64,000 nt of DNA from Brevibacillus brevis (GTDB lineage: Bacteria > Bacillota > Bacilli > Brevibacillales > Brevibacillaceae): the NCBI RefSeq assembly GCF_022026395.1, contig NZ_CP041767.1, positions 2,326,501 to 2,390,500 on the forward strand, read 5' to 3'. Made by a program: the position numbers and the translations under genes. Positions 37,996 to 46,491 of this stretch are shown here, piece after piece (within the stretch, counting starts at the first letter, position 1; each line of letters starts with the position of its first letter). The notes under the pieces were generated by a model. That model was not told where the DNA came from. It saw only the letters and a list, made by a program, of their open reading frames with translations, and made no database searches.

Positions 37996-39186
37996 TTATA
38001 ATTCACCCAAGAAAGGGGCTCCATGGACAACACCTTGAATCGCATTTGGACTTTTCCCCGTTACCATCAGCAGCATCTCATCCAGCATACGGTTCATGGC
38101 GACCGGTGAATACTCGTACCACGGATTAGAAGGCAAGGGGTAGAGATACCCATTTTGAACAGCGCGAAGTCCTCTCCAAATCGAATGGTGCTGGAGAGTC
38201 AGCCAGCTTAGACGTGTCGACTCATCCAGACAAACGAACAACAGGATTCGCTCCGGGTCAATGCTCGCAAGCTGCTCGAGTGTGATTGGCCGATTGCAAG
38301 GTTCCATTTCCTCTTCCACAAGAGAAAGCTGCAAATCGTCGCATAGAAGCTCCTTCATTCCCTTGTTGTTGTAAAGATGGATGCCATCCCGATAAAGTCG
38401 AATGATCGCAAATTTATCTTGTTTGAGCACGGATTGCAGGTCTGCTCGAACGGCAGCAACCTTCGCCTCATAAGAAGCGATCCAGGCGTCACAAGCTGCT
38501 TCTTTGCCCGTGTAACTGGCAACCTCACGTAATTGCTCCTTCCAGCCAGAAGATTGGAGGGTCATTACGTCAATGCCGTGTGCGGACAAACGTTGTCTGG
38601 TAGTACCGGCAAGCTCTATGTGGCTAATGACAACATCCGGCTTGGCACCTAGAAGCATGACTTCCTGATCGTCATCGTTCCACGTTGTTTCGACCGCTTT
38701 TAGATGAACCGCGATCTGTTGCTGATACTGCTGATAGTAATAGGGGGTCCACTTCGCATCCAAAGGAGCAGCGACTGGTATAATCCCCAGTACTACTAGA
38801 TGTCCCAGCAGGGAAGGGGAGTAGACGGCAACTTTGCGCGTGGTAGCTCTTTCATACGCGGAGGGGGATACACCCACTTCCTTTTTGAACTTCCGGCTAA
38901 AGTAAAACTCATCGCTGTACCCGATTGCTTTCGCAATATCGCGCAGCTTCATATCCGTCTCGCGTAACAATCGCTTGGCGTGATTGATACGCAGACTCGT
39001 TACATAATCCATGACACTTTGTCCGTAAGCTTTCTTGAACGAATCGCCAAAATAGCTCGGACTTAAGTTCGCCATCGCTGCCAACGTAGTTACGTTTAAT
39101 GGACGATCGAAGTTACAGATCATATAGACGCGAACCTCGTTGAGTGACATTTTGCGACTAGGCTCGTATTCTTCGTTATGCTTCAT
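37996..39186 (-). CDS. btr: AraC-family regulator with siderophore-binding domain (Btr-like)
   Basis: This 396-residue protein has an N-terminal AraC double helix-turn-helix (about residues 10-115; LAAMANLSPSYFGDSFKKAY and IAKAIGYSDEFYFSRKF) fused to a FecB-type binding domain (about 125-385). B. subtilis Btr has this same fusion; it senses ferri-bacillibactin directly and activates feuA. The ATG at 39186 has AAAGGTGG eight bases upstream. A near-perfect Fur box at 39225-39243 covers its promoter. It thus combines iron repression with siderophore-specific activation of the adjacent feuA-besA unit. Confidence 0.88.
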   Translation of the reverse strand: MKHNEEYEPSRKMSLNEVRVYMICNFDRPLNVTTLAAMANLSPSYFGDSFKKAYGQSVMDYVTSLRINHAKRLLRETDMKLRDIAKAIGYSDEFYFSRKFKKEVGVSPSAYERATTRKVAVYSPSLLGHLVVLGIIPVAAPLDAKWTPYYYQQYQQQIAVHLKAVETTWNDDDQEVMLLGAKPDVVISHIELAGTTRQRLSAHGIDVMTLQSSGWKEQLREVASYTGKEAACDAWIASYEAKVAAVRADLQSVLKQDKFAIIRLYRDGIHLYNNKGMKELLCDDLQLSLVEEEMEPCNRPITLEQLASIDPERILLFVCLDESTRLSWLTLQHHSIWRGLRAVQNGYLYPLPSNPWYEYSPVAMNRMLDEMLLMVTGKSPNAIQGVVHGAPFLGEL

Positions 39187-39224
39187 GAATCCATCCACCT
39201 TTTCAGGCACGTGCAGATGCTTGT

Positions 39225-39243
39225 GATAATGATAATTATTATC
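39225..39243. promoter_or_regulatory. Fur box of the btr-like gene
   Basis: GATAATGATAATTATTATC matches the 19-bp Fur consensus at 18 of 19 positions. Confidence 0.85.
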
Positions 39244-39273
39244 TATGAATGGTGACGAAAATGATAGAGGAAG

Positions 39274-39318
39274 AAAAAATAAGACGACCGCTCCTACTGT
39301 AGGTAGGGAAGCGATCGC
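39274..39318 (-). terminator. Terminator of the sulfurtransferase gene
   Basis: On the minus strand CGATCGCTTCCCTAC pairs imperfectly with GTAGGAGCGGTCG and runs into TTATTTTTTC. Confidence 0.65.
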
Positions 39319-39336
39319 CGCCAGTTCAATTATGGA

Positions 39337-40164
39337 TTACTCTTCGCCGGTCGCTACCGGATTATCTGGATACGAGCTCCAATCACTCCAACTGCCCAAA
39401 TACAATTTCACATCGGTTCGACCTGCAGCATGGAAAGCGAGCAAATTGGAGCAAGCCGTCACGCCTGAGCCGCAATAGACGATCAATTCTTTATCAGCGT
39501 AAGGAGCGAGACGCTTTTGCAGCTCGTCTGCTGGAAGCATTGTCTGATCCGCAGCCAGGTTGTCCTTATAAAAGAAATTGTGCGCCCCGGGTATGTGACC
39601 TGCTTTTGCGTCGATCGGTTCGTTCTCGCCGCGGTAGCGTTCTGGTGCACGAGAATCGAGCAATACAGTATGTTCACTGCGTTTTTTGACACCTTCCATG
39701 TCAACCAGCATATCGTGACGTACATGGGGGACGAACTGACGAGCTTGTACAGTAGGTACTTCTGCTGTTACCTCATAGCCAGCCTTTTTCCAAGCAGCGT
39801 ATCCGCCGTCGAGGACAGCTACCTGATCGTGACCAAGGTATCGCAGCAGCCACCATAGCCGTCCTGCCATCGCCATTTCCTGATCATCGTAGGCGATGAC
39901 AGTCGTGTTGGCATCGATTCCCGCATTTGAAAAATGGGCAGCCAGCAGATCCGTATCTGGTAGGGGATGACGTCCACCATGCTCGCTTTTGGTGCCAGAA
40001 AGGTCACGGTTCAGATGAAAGTAGAGGGCTTGCGGGATATGGTCCTTCGTGTATTCCTCTGCACCTGCTTCAGAAGCACTTAAAGCAAAACGACAATCGA
40101 CGACCACCAAATTTTCATCGTTCAGATGATCCTTGAGCCATTGAGGTGTGACAAGTGCTTGCAT
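39337..40164 (-). CDS. Thiosulfate/3-mercaptopyruvate sulfurtransferase
   Basis: This 275-residue protein consists of two rhodanese domains (about residues 5-125 and 150-270). The C-terminal active-site loop reads CGSGVTA, the form seen in mercaptopyruvate-type enzymes rather than the CRKGVT of thiosulfate rhodaneses. DGGYAAWKKAGY and HIPGAHNFFY are further rhodanese motifs. The ATG at 40164 has GGGAG close upstream and gives the usual N-terminus QALVTPQWL. It is divergent from the DUF502 gene with about 100 bp between. It would move sulfur to thiols or cyanide; the in vivo substrate is unknown. Confidence 0.88.
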   Translation of the reverse strand: MQALVTPQWLKDHLNDENLVVVDCRFALSASEAGAEEYTKDHIPQALYFHLNRDLSGTKSEHGGRHPLPDTDLLAAHFSNAGIDANTTVIAYDDQEMAMAGRLWWLLRYLGHDQVAVLDGGYAAWKKAGYEVTAEVPTVQARQFVPHVRHDMLVDMEGVKKRSEHTVLLDSRAPERYRGENEPIDAKAGHIPGAHNFFYKDNLAADQTMLPADELQKRLAPYADKELIVYCGSGVTACSNLLAFHAAGRTDVKLYLGSWSDWSSYPDNPVATGEE

Positions 40165-40262
40165 GAATCTCCCTACTTTCTCTTTTTTCTTCATCATAGC
40201 AGATGGCAATCCAATCAGGTACAATAATTACGGAAAAGTGGTTAGTAGAGAGGAGAAGAGAG

Positions 40263-40862
40263 ATGAAGCGTTTCATTCGCTATTTTTTAGAGGGGTTATT
40301 GTTTGTCATTCCTTTGGCAGTGACAATTTATATTTTGTACTGGATTTTCACGACCGTGGATAACTGGTTCTATCTGCTGGTCCATAGGTGGTTTAATCTC
40401 CAAATTCCAGGACTGGGTGTCCTCTTGACTATACTTGGCATCACGATTGTAGGATTCCTTGCATCGAATGTACTGACACGTGGAGTGCTTTCGCTGGTAT
40501 CCACTGTCTTCGAGAAAGTGCCATTTATCAAACTCATTTATACGTCCATCAAGGATTTGATCGGAGCGTTTGTAGGGGAGAAGAAGAGCTTTGACAAGCC
40601 GGTGCTCGTGACGCTATCCAAGGATGGAAATGCGAAGGCCATTGGGTTTATTACAAAGGAAAGCCTCGATTCTTTCGGTCTCAGCGACCACGTAGCAGTC
40701 TATCTGCCGCAGTCGTACAATTTTGCGGGAAATCTCCTGTTGTTTCCGAGTGATCAGGTACAGCTGCTTGATACGGAAAGCTCAGAAGTCATGGCATTCC
40801 TGGTATCGGGTGGGGTGTCCGGAGGGCAGCAAAACGGTAACAAAAAAAGCAGCGATGCGTAA
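40263..40862 (+). CDS. DUF502 family membrane protein
   Basis: This 199-residue protein has two N-terminal membrane segments (about residues 7-30 and 50-75) and a soluble C-terminal domain. The conserved Gly/Pro pattern FVIPLAVTIYILYWIF, PGLGVLLT and KVPFIKLIYTSIKDLI is typical of DUF502 proteins, which have no settled role. ATG at 40263 is supported by GAGGAGAAGAG; the longer in-frame start is not. The Gln/Gly/Ser-rich tail is poorly conserved. It is followed by a bidirectional terminator. Confidence 0.85.
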   Translation: MKRFIRYFLEGLLFVIPLAVTIYILYWIFTTVDNWFYLLVHRWFNLQIPGLGVLLTILGITIVGFLASNVLTRGVLSLVSTVFEKVPFIKLIYTSIKDLIGAFVGEKKSFDKPVLVTLSKDGNAKAIGFITKESLDSFGLSDHVAVYLPQSYNFAGNLLLFPSDQVQLLDTESSEVMAFLVSGGVSGGQQNGNKKSSDA

Positions 40863-40888
40863 ATCTATCTAATTTCGACTGTTCCACA

Positions 40889-40923
40889 CAAAAAAGACAC
40901 TCAAGCAAGTTTGAGTGTCTTTT
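40889..40923. terminator. Rho-independent terminator, bidirectional
   Basis: AAAAAGACACTCAA / TTGAGTGTCTTTT lies between the DUF502 gene and the convergent small membrane protein gene. Confidence 0.88.
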
Positions 40924-40936
40924 CATTTCAGTAACG

Positions 40937-41179
40937 TTAGCTGCTAAAAAATCCACTATGGCTGGAATATTTGCGACGATAGTGGCGATGACCGTATGTT
41001 CGATGCCCCATCTTCCACGAGGGCCGATATCGGTAATCACTGCTGCTGTACTTGTGATAGCCACGTCCGGTCATTTTCCATAAGAACCGGGCGCCTTTCT
41101 TAAAGAGGACCGCCACAATGACAACCGCAACGATCAAAATAACGAAACCGATCCCCAAAATCGTGAGTAGGACTGACAT
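40937..41179 (-). CDS. Small membrane protein with Tyr/His/Ser-rich basic tail
   Basis: This 80-residue protein has one N-terminal membrane helix (about residues 1-26, LLTILGIGFVILIVAVVIVA). A cytoplasmic-type tail follows that is unusually rich in Tyr, His, Ser, Arg and Lys (GYHKYSSSDYRYRPSW, HRTYGHRHYRRKYSSHSG). The ATG at 41179 has GAGGAG eight bases upstream; an ATG two codons earlier is too near it. I recognise no family. The tail could bind acidic polymer, metal or spore structures, but nothing proves this. Confidence 0.7.
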   Translation of the reverse strand: MSVLLTILGIGFVILIVAVVIVAVLFKKGARFLWKMTGRGYHKYSSSDYRYRPSWKMGHRTYGHRHYRRKYSSHSGFFSS

Positions 41180-41243
41180 CCACATCGTCTCCTCGCCTAA
41201 AAGGTCTTACCTTTTTTACGGATGACTCCACAGGAAGTTTCAA

Positions 41244-41687
41244 TTATCCCTCGGCATTCAAATATTTCTCATAGGGCGTGTAGTCGATTTCTTTGGATTG
41301 CAGGTGGGCAATGAGCCATTTATGGTCACGCTTGGGGGTTGCTACGATGTATCCCTTTACAATCAAATCTGTTGTAATGGTGGTTGCTTTCTCTTCTAAT
41401 GCAATCTGGCCGATTTTCGCTGCGATGGAACGTCTCGCAACATCACGAAACAACTGTGGCACAGGATCAACCAGTTCATTGAGCAAGGTCAAACCCTCAT
41501 CTGTCCAGAGCGAACGTGTCTGATCAATGTAATGGTCTTGCCAATCCAAGTCAGATTTTCCGTCTTGCTTGGGCATGGACTTGAGAAATTTGCGGAACAT
41601 GAAATACCCGCCAATCGCCATCAGACTTACGAGAACAATGGTCCAGCCAACGATAAACAGGGAAAACCCTGTAGACATTTCACCCAT
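41244..41687 (-). CDS. DUF2621-like membrane-anchored protein
   Basis: This 147-residue protein has one N-terminal membrane helix (about residues 8-32, FIVGWTIVLVSLMAIGGYFM) and a soluble domain with helix-rich LFRDVARRSIAAKIGQIALE and VKGYIVATPKRDHKW. This resembles the DUF2621 family (YneK of B. subtilis), which has no known function; the family call is from memory of the pattern. It is the upstream neighbour, on the minus strand, of the small Tyr/His-rich membrane protein, 64 bp apart, so they may be co-transcribed. Confidence 0.7.
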   Translation of the reverse strand: MGEMSTGFSLFIVGWTIVLVSLMAIGGYFMFRKFLKSMPKQDGKSDLDWQDHYIDQTRSLWTDEGLTLLNELVDPVPQLFRDVARRSIAAKIGQIALEEKATTITTDLIVKGYIVATPKRDHKWLIAHLQSKEIDYTPYEKYLNAEG

Positions 41688-41854
41688 ACCTTGTACACCT
41701 CATTACCAATATCCATTCATTAGTAAAATTGTACCTTATTTTGGTTCGGGCAACAAACTTTTTGTGCGTTTACCTATCCTAAGGGGTTTGCTCTTCCCAA
41801 GAACACATACAATTTAGTATGATTAGAATTAATCTTTATTGGGAGTTGACGCTC

Positions 41855-42229
41855 ATGTTCAAGCTTGGACAACGCGTCGTCATTGTTGCCGACTCCTTCG
41901 AGCAGGGTTTGCCTTTGGGTGAATACGGTTACCTGATTGCTCGTGACCGCAATCCGGACAGCGCATTTTCCTGGGTTTTACGCATTCCGAAAATTGATAA
42001 GCATATCGCCGTTGTAGAAGAGGATATCGCCTTGGAGGAGCAATTGCTGGAGGAAGAAGCAAACCGCATCTCGCATGAGGCTTTACTTGACTTTGCATTG
42101 GCGACAAGGAACGAAGCACTGTTTCGACAACTGATGGGCATGGAAGATGCAGAAGAGGCAAATGACGAACCGGCGAAGGAATCAATGGAGGAATTTATCC
42201 GTAAAGTAAATATCAAAGCATGGATCTAA
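41855..42229 (+). CDS. Conserved hypothetical protein
   Basis: This 124-residue soluble protein begins MFKLGQRVVIVADSFEQGLPLGEYG. A small beta-rich N-terminal domain is followed by a very acidic helical C-terminal half (EEDIALEEQLLEEEANRIS, DAEEANDEPAKES). ATG at 41855 is preceded by GGGAGTTGA; an earlier in-frame ATG is unsupported. It lies 54 bp before a TPR protein gene on the same strand and may form an operon with it. No function can be assigned. Confidence 0.75.
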   Translation: MFKLGQRVVIVADSFEQGLPLGEYGYLIARDRNPDSAFSWVLRIPKIDKHIAVVEEDIALEEQLLEEEANRISHEALLDFALATRNEALFRQLMGMEDAEEANDEPAKESMEEFIRKVNIKAWI

Positions 42230-42283
42230 TTGGCGATACAAGCATTTGAAACTTTTGTGAGGAAATGAAAGCGAGGCTGTTTC

Positions 42284-43243
42284 ATGTCTGAATTTGTGAC
42301 GTTTACCAATGAGCTTGGTCAAACCATCGATATGTCCCGAGAGGATTACCAGAAAAAAATAATTCCGCAAAATCTGGATAAGTACTGGGATGAAAAAGAT
42401 AAGCTTCGCGATTTTGCGATGGAGTTGGTGAAGGGTCAATTTCACGAGCAAGCCCAGATCGCTGCCGACAGGCTTCTCGAATTATACGGGCCAATTGAGT
42501 CTGCTCTCATTTTCCGTGCAGTCGTTCATATGCAGGCGAGAGAGTTTGAAAGCGCTAAAAAAATCCTGACAGATTGTTTGGAACGATTCCCGTCATCGGG
42601 TACGGCTTGCACCAATTTGGCAAAAATCTTCGCGTTTGAAGGAGATGAGCCAAAAGCGTTCGAGACTCTACATACAGGTTTGCACAAAGACCCGAATCAA
42701 GAAAATGGCTTGAACATGTTTGTCGAGAGCTTCTTGCAAAGAGGGAAAAAGGATGAGCTAAAAGGACAGCTGGAGGCGCTGGCAAGTAAAGAAGGAGCTT
42801 GGAGACCACAGCTTCAACTGGCTCGTCTTGCTTTGACGGAGGAGGACCTCCTGAATGCGATGAAATGGTACACGGTAGCGATTGAAGGAGCGAAGGATCG
42901 CTTTGAGGTCGTCATGACTGTGACTGGTGAATTGGGACAAGCGGGTTATGTCTATCAATTGATTCAGATTTGTGAAAAGTTCTGGACGCCACATTTCCCG
43001 TATCCGTATGCGGGCTTCAACTATGCCAATGCTCTGTTGGCGACTGATCAAATGGAAAAAGCAATCGGCATCCTGCGTAACATGCAAGAGCATTTGCCAG
43101 ATAACTACAAGCCAATGGTCGATCACTTCCTGAATCGAGTACCTGGAGCGCTCGAAGTGGAAGCAGCCGCCCAACAGAAAGTCGTTGAGAGCCAAATGGA
43201 TGATCCGACGACGAAGAAGAGCAAGTGGAAGTTTTGGAAGTAA
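42284..43243 (+). CDS. Tetratricopeptide-repeat protein
   Basis: This 319-residue soluble protein is built mainly of helical repeats. TPR-like units are visible around residues 65-100 (ALIFRAVVHMQAREFESAKK), 105-140 (CTNLAKIFAFEGDEPKAFE), 185-210 and 245-275 (FNYANALLATDQMEKAIGIL). TPR arrays mediate protein contacts and no catalytic motif is seen. The N-terminal 40 residues are charged and the C-terminus ends in basic KKSKWKFWK. It follows the gene at 41855 closely and is closed by a terminator. Confidence 0.82.
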   Translation: MSEFVTFTNELGQTIDMSREDYQKKIIPQNLDKYWDEKDKLRDFAMELVKGQFHEQAQIAADRLLELYGPIESALIFRAVVHMQAREFESAKKILTDCLERFPSSGTACTNLAKIFAFEGDEPKAFETLHTGLHKDPNQENGLNMFVESFLQRGKKDELKGQLEALASKEGAWRPQLQLARLALTEEDLLNAMKWYTVAIEGAKDRFEVVMTVTGELGQAGYVYQLIQICEKFWTPHFPYPYAGFNYANALLATDQMEKAIGILRNMQEHLPDNYKPMVDHFLNRVPGALEVEAAAQQKVVESQMDDPTTKKSKWKFWK

Positions 43244-43255
43244 ATCGATAGCTAG

Positions 43256-43287
43256 AGCGCCCGGCATTTCACTGTCGGGCGTTTTTC
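43256..43287 (+). terminator. Rho-independent terminator
   Basis: CGCCCGGCA / TGTCGGGCG is followed by T5, just after the TPR gene. Confidence 0.85.
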
Positions 43288-43308
43288 TGTAAGAAGGGGG
43301 ATTGTGCG

Positions 43309-43695
43309 ATGCTGCATCATGTGGAAGTGAATGTCTCCAATCTGGCGCGCTCAAAAGATTTTTGGGGTTGGTTGCTGGAGGGTGAGCTGGGTTATACGCG
43401 GTATCAGGAGTGGGCCAGTGGGGTAAGCTGGAAACAGAATGGCACCTATCTGGTATTCGTCCAGACAGAAGAGCGATTCCTCGACATTTCGTATCACCGT
43501 TGTCGTGTCGGTTTGAATCATCTGGCATTTTACGCACGGGATCGGGAACATGTGGAAAAGCTGCGGGAGGAAGCTGCTCGTCGCGGCATCTCCTTACTTT
43601 ATCAGGATCGGCATCCCCATGCTGGAGGAGAGGGGCATTATGCTTTGTTTTTCGAGGACCCAGATAGAATAAAGGTCGAAATCGTGGCACCCTGA
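43309..43695 (+). CDS. Glyoxalase/bleomycin-resistance (VOC) family protein
   Basis: This 128-residue single-module vicinal oxygen chelate protein begins MLHHVEVNVSNLARSKDFW, the family's first strand and metal-ligand histidine. Second-half signatures are GLNHLAFYARD and YALFFEDPDRIKVEIVAP, which includes the C-terminal glutamate ligand. Such proteins act as lyases, isomerases, dioxygenases or drug-binding proteins; the substrate is unknown. ATG at 43309 follows AGAAGGGGG. It stands alone between two terminators. Confidence 0.85.
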   Translation: MLHHVEVNVSNLARSKDFWGWLLEGELGYTRYQEWASGVSWKQNGTYLVFVQTEERFLDISYHRCRVGLNHLAFYARDREHVEKLREEAARRGISLLYQDRHPHAGGEGHYALFFEDPDRIKVEIVAP

Positions 43696-43720
43696 TCTCC
43701 CCGGAACATATTAGTCCATG

Positions 43721-43766
43721 AAAAAACGGTGCAATCATCCCCGGTAGATGGTTGGCACCGTTTTTT
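43721..43766. terminator. Rho-independent terminator, bidirectional
   Basis: AAAAAACGGTGC with inner AATCATC / GATGGTT pairs with GGCACCGTTTTTT, between the VOC gene and the convergent ABC permease gene. Confidence 0.88.
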
Positions 43767-43775
43767 AGAAGCCAT

Positions 43776-44582
43776 CTATTTGAACTGGCTGGTGAGCCGC
43801 CGCTCTATATAGGCTACGCCTTGATACATCAGGGTAGCGATGACCGCGATAATGGCTAAGCTCATCATGACCAGGGTGAAATTAAACACTTGGAAGCCGT
43901 ATATGATCAAATACCCCAAGCCTTGCTGGGATACGAGAAACTCTCCGACGATGACGCCTACCCACGAAAGTCCGACATTTACCTTCAGCGTTGCGAGAAG
44001 GGTTGGAATGGTAGCCGGCAAAATGACGAGCGTGAAGATTTGCCGTTTGCTCCCTCCGAGTGTTTGCACGACTTTGACGTAGTTTTGATTGACTTCCTTG
44101 AAGCTGGTGTAGACGTTGATCGTGGTGATGATGACCGAGATCGCGCACCCCATAGCTATGACGGAGAGCAAACCTGGACCAAAGCCGACGATAAAAACCG
44201 GACCGAGGGCTACCTTTGGCATACTGTTGGCAATAACCAGGTAAGGCTCTAGTACGCGGGAGAGAAAAGGGGACCACCATATGATCGTTGCCATGACGGT
44301 TCCCAGAATCGTTCCTAAGAGAAAGCCGATAATCGTTTCCCATACAGTCAAGCCAACATGCGGGAGAAGACTGCCATCTTGCAGCTGCAACCAAAATTGA
44401 GCCCAAATCTTGGAGGGATAGCTGAAGATGAGCGCATTTATGGTATTGGTTCGAGCCAACAGCTCCCATAAGCCGAGAAAAACGAGAAAGAGGAACAGTT
44501 GTGTGGAAAAAACGGAAAAGCTCATACGCTTTTCTAGCTGCAAGTAGCGGCGATGGACGGATTCAATTTCCTTTGGCTGCAT
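43776..44582 (-). CDS. ABC transporter permease (SsuC/TauC/NitT family)
   Basis: This 268-residue membrane protein has about six helices and the cytoplasmic EAA-type loop VVQTLGGSKRQIFTLVILPAT (about residues 165-185). The family is the nitrate/sulfonate/taurine/thiamine-precursor branch. It overlaps the ATPase gene by 20 bases and is the last gene of the binding protein, ATPase, permease operon on the minus strand. The substrate cannot be read from the permease. A bidirectional terminator follows. Confidence 0.9.
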   Translation of the reverse strand: MQPKEIESVHRRYLQLEKRMSFSVFSTQLFLFLVFLGLWELLARTNTINALIFSYPSKIWAQFWLQLQDGSLLPHVGLTVWETIIGFLLGTILGTVMATIIWWSPFLSRVLEPYLVIANSMPKVALGPVFIVGFGPGLLSVIAMGCAISVIITTINVYTSFKEVNQNYVKVVQTLGGSKRQIFTLVILPATIPTLLATLKVNVGLSWVGVIVGEFLVSQQGLGYLIIYGFQVFNFTLVMMSLAIIAVIATLMYQGVAYIERRLTSQFK

Positions 44583-45366
44583 CAGACACTACCTCCATCT
44601 CTTTCCACACGCGATGGAACAAGTCTTGGAATCCTTCATGATTTCTGGCGTCGAAGGGCAGAGCATCCCGAATCGGGCTGGGTACGACAATCTCGCTGTT
44701 GATACGTCCCGGGTTGCGTGAAAAGATATAAACGCGATCGCCCATCGCGATCGATTCGGAGAGATCATGTGTTACAAGGACTGCCGTTTTTTTATGCCGA
44801 CGCAGTGTTGAAAAAATCAAGTCTTCTAGCTTGAGTTTGGTCTGATAGTCCAATGCCGAAAATGGTTCGTCAAGTAACAGCACATCCGGTTGACAGGCGA
44901 GTGTTCGGACGAGGGCAACCCGTTGCCGCATGCCGCCTGACAGCTGCAGGGGAGAGGATTTGCGCACATCAGACAGCTCCATTTCATCCAGCAGATGCAG
45001 CGCGTACTCCTCTGTTTCTTTGGTTCGGATGCCTTGGATATCGAGTCCGAGAAACACGTTGTCTTCGATGGAGCGCCAGTTGAACAAATAATCTTGCTGC
45101 AGCATGTAGCCAACTTGCCTAGACGTTCCTTGGACTTCTCTTCCGTCGATCCACACCTTGCCTGCTGTCGGCTTCTCCAGCCCTGCGATCAGGGAGAGCA
45201 GCGTCGTCTTTCCACAACCGCTGGGACCAACCAGACAAATGAATTCGCCTTCCTCCACGCGCAGGTTAATGTCTTGGACCGCCATGAACGCCCTGGTCGT
45301 GGATAAATAAAGATGGGTCACGTGGCCGAGTTCTATTTTTGCCGGCGTAGAAGAAATCTGCTTCAT
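44563..45366 (-). CDS. ABC transporter ATP-binding protein (SsuB/TauB type)
   Basis: This 267-residue ATPase has Walker A GPSGCGKTT, a Q-loop at YMLQQDYLFNWRS, signature LSGGMRQRVALVRTLA, Walker B VLLLDEPFSALD and VTHDLSES with the switch histidine. The LFNWRS and FSALD forms are characteristic of the sulfonate/taurine/nitrate importer branch. The start is six bases after the binding-protein stop and the end overlaps the permease start, so the three genes are tightly coupled. Confidence 0.92.
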   Translation of the reverse strand: MKQISSTPAKIELGHVTHLYLSTTRAFMAVQDINLRVEEGEFICLVGPSGCGKTTLLSLIAGLEKPTAGKVWIDGREVQGTSRQVGYMLQQDYLFNWRSIEDNVFLGLDIQGIRTKETEEYALHLLDEMELSDVRKSSPLQLSGGMRQRVALVRTLACQPDVLLLDEPFSALDYQTKLKLEDLIFSTLRRHKKTAVLVTHDLSESIAMGDRVYIFSRNPGRINSEIVVPSPIRDALPFDARNHEGFQDLFHRVWKEMEVVSDAAKGN

Positions 45367-45372
45367 GACGGC

Positions 45373-46365
45373 CTATTTCCCTTCTTTGGATTGGATAGCA
45401 AAAGTGGTGTTTACCAGCTTGTTGTAATCAGCGCGTTGCTTTAATTCACCAGCGGAATCCATAATATCTTGTAGCTGGTTCCATTCTTTTTCGTCCAGAA
45501 TGGGATCTGTCGCATAGGAGCCTTGCTCCAGGTAACGCTGTACAGCGGTTTCCAGAATCTTTGGATCGATTTGCTCGAAGTACTTGCCTATTACATCAGC
45601 CGTTTCTTTTGCACTGTGGCTGGCAACCCACTGTTGCCCTTTGTAGACCGCATTGGTAAACTTTTGGATAGCTGCTGCGTTGCTGTCGATATAGCTTTGT
45701 TTTGTCATGAAGACAGTGTAAGGAACGGTTCCGCTCTCTTTGCCAAAAGAGGCGACGACATGGCCGATTCCTTCCTGTTCAAAGCGGGAGGCTTCCGGTT
45801 CGAACAACTGTACATACGCTCCTGTACCAGATGCGAAGGAAGAGGCAATGTTTTTGAATTCGATATTCTGAATGAGTTCCAGGTCGCCTTGCGGATTGAT
45901 GTTGTGCTTTTTGAGTACATACTCCCCGACCATTTGCGGCATGCCGCCTTTACGTTGCCCCAAGAAGACACTGCCTTTTAGCTTGTCGAAAGTAAAGTCA
46001 TCCATTTTGGTGCGGGAGACGAGGAAGGTACCATCCGTTTGTGTGAGCTGCGCGAAGTTGACAACGGGATCGGCAGCTCCTTGCTGAGAGACGTAGATGC
46101 TGGTCTCGGAGCCGACGAGCGCGACCTCGATGCCGCCAGATAACAGAGCCGCCATCACTTTATCTCCGCCGGGAATGGTTGAGAGCTCCACTTCCAGACC
46201 TTCTTCCTTGAAAAATCCTTTTTCAAGTGCGACATATTGCGGGGCGTAAAACAAAGAACGAGTCACTTCACCAATTCTTATTTTTTCGGGAGTGCTGGAG
46301 CAGCCAGTCAAGACGGCCGTCATAACGAGAAAAGCGGCCAGCCCCAGCGCCAAAAATCGTTTCAT
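45373..46365 (-). CDS. NMT1/SsuA-type substrate-binding lipoprotein
   Basis: This 330-residue protein has a signal peptide and lipobox LTGC followed by a periplasmic-binding domain of the NMT1/THI5/SsuA class (IRIGEVTRSLFYAPQYVALEKG). Candidate ligands for this class include sulfonates, pyrimidine precursors of thiamine and riboflavin-like compounds. No thiamine (THI-box) riboswitch is visible in the 125 bp upstream, which argues mildly against a thiamine role. The ATG at 46365 is chosen for its GAGGGA site and because the signal peptide begins there. It heads the three-gene importer operon and is divergent from rnz. Confidence 0.88.
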   Translation of the reverse strand: MKRFLALGLAAFLVMTAVLTGCSSTPEKIRIGEVTRSLFYAPQYVALEKGFFKEEGLEVELSTIPGGDKVMAALLSGGIEVALVGSETSIYVSQQGAADPVVNFAQLTQTDGTFLVSRTKMDDFTFDKLKGSVFLGQRKGGMPQMVGEYVLKKHNINPQGDLELIQNIEFKNIASSFASGTGAYVQLFEPEASRFEQEGIGHVVASFGKESGTVPYTVFMTKQSYIDSNAAAIQKFTNAVYKGQQWVASHSAKETADVIGKYFEQIDPKILETAVQRYLEQGSYATDPILDEKEWNQLQDIMDSAGELKQRADYNKLVNTTFAIQSKEGK

Positions 46366-46491
46366 GATAAGGAGTCCCTCCTTGCTAGGCTTTGTATGTT
46401 GTAGGCTATGCGCCCAGACAAAAAAGGGTGAATGCCTAGAGATAGAGACAGGCACATGATGAGGGAAGGCCACAAAGGAGATGGACATAGC

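Noticed and set aside
42758-43738. 326-codon minus-strand frame opposite the TPR and VOC genes
   Set aside because: It crosses two well-supported plus-strand genes and a terminator, with no start signal.
46366-46491. Possible THI-box riboswitch before the SsuA-like gene
   Set aside because: No CUGAGA or ACCUGA core motifs found in the gap.
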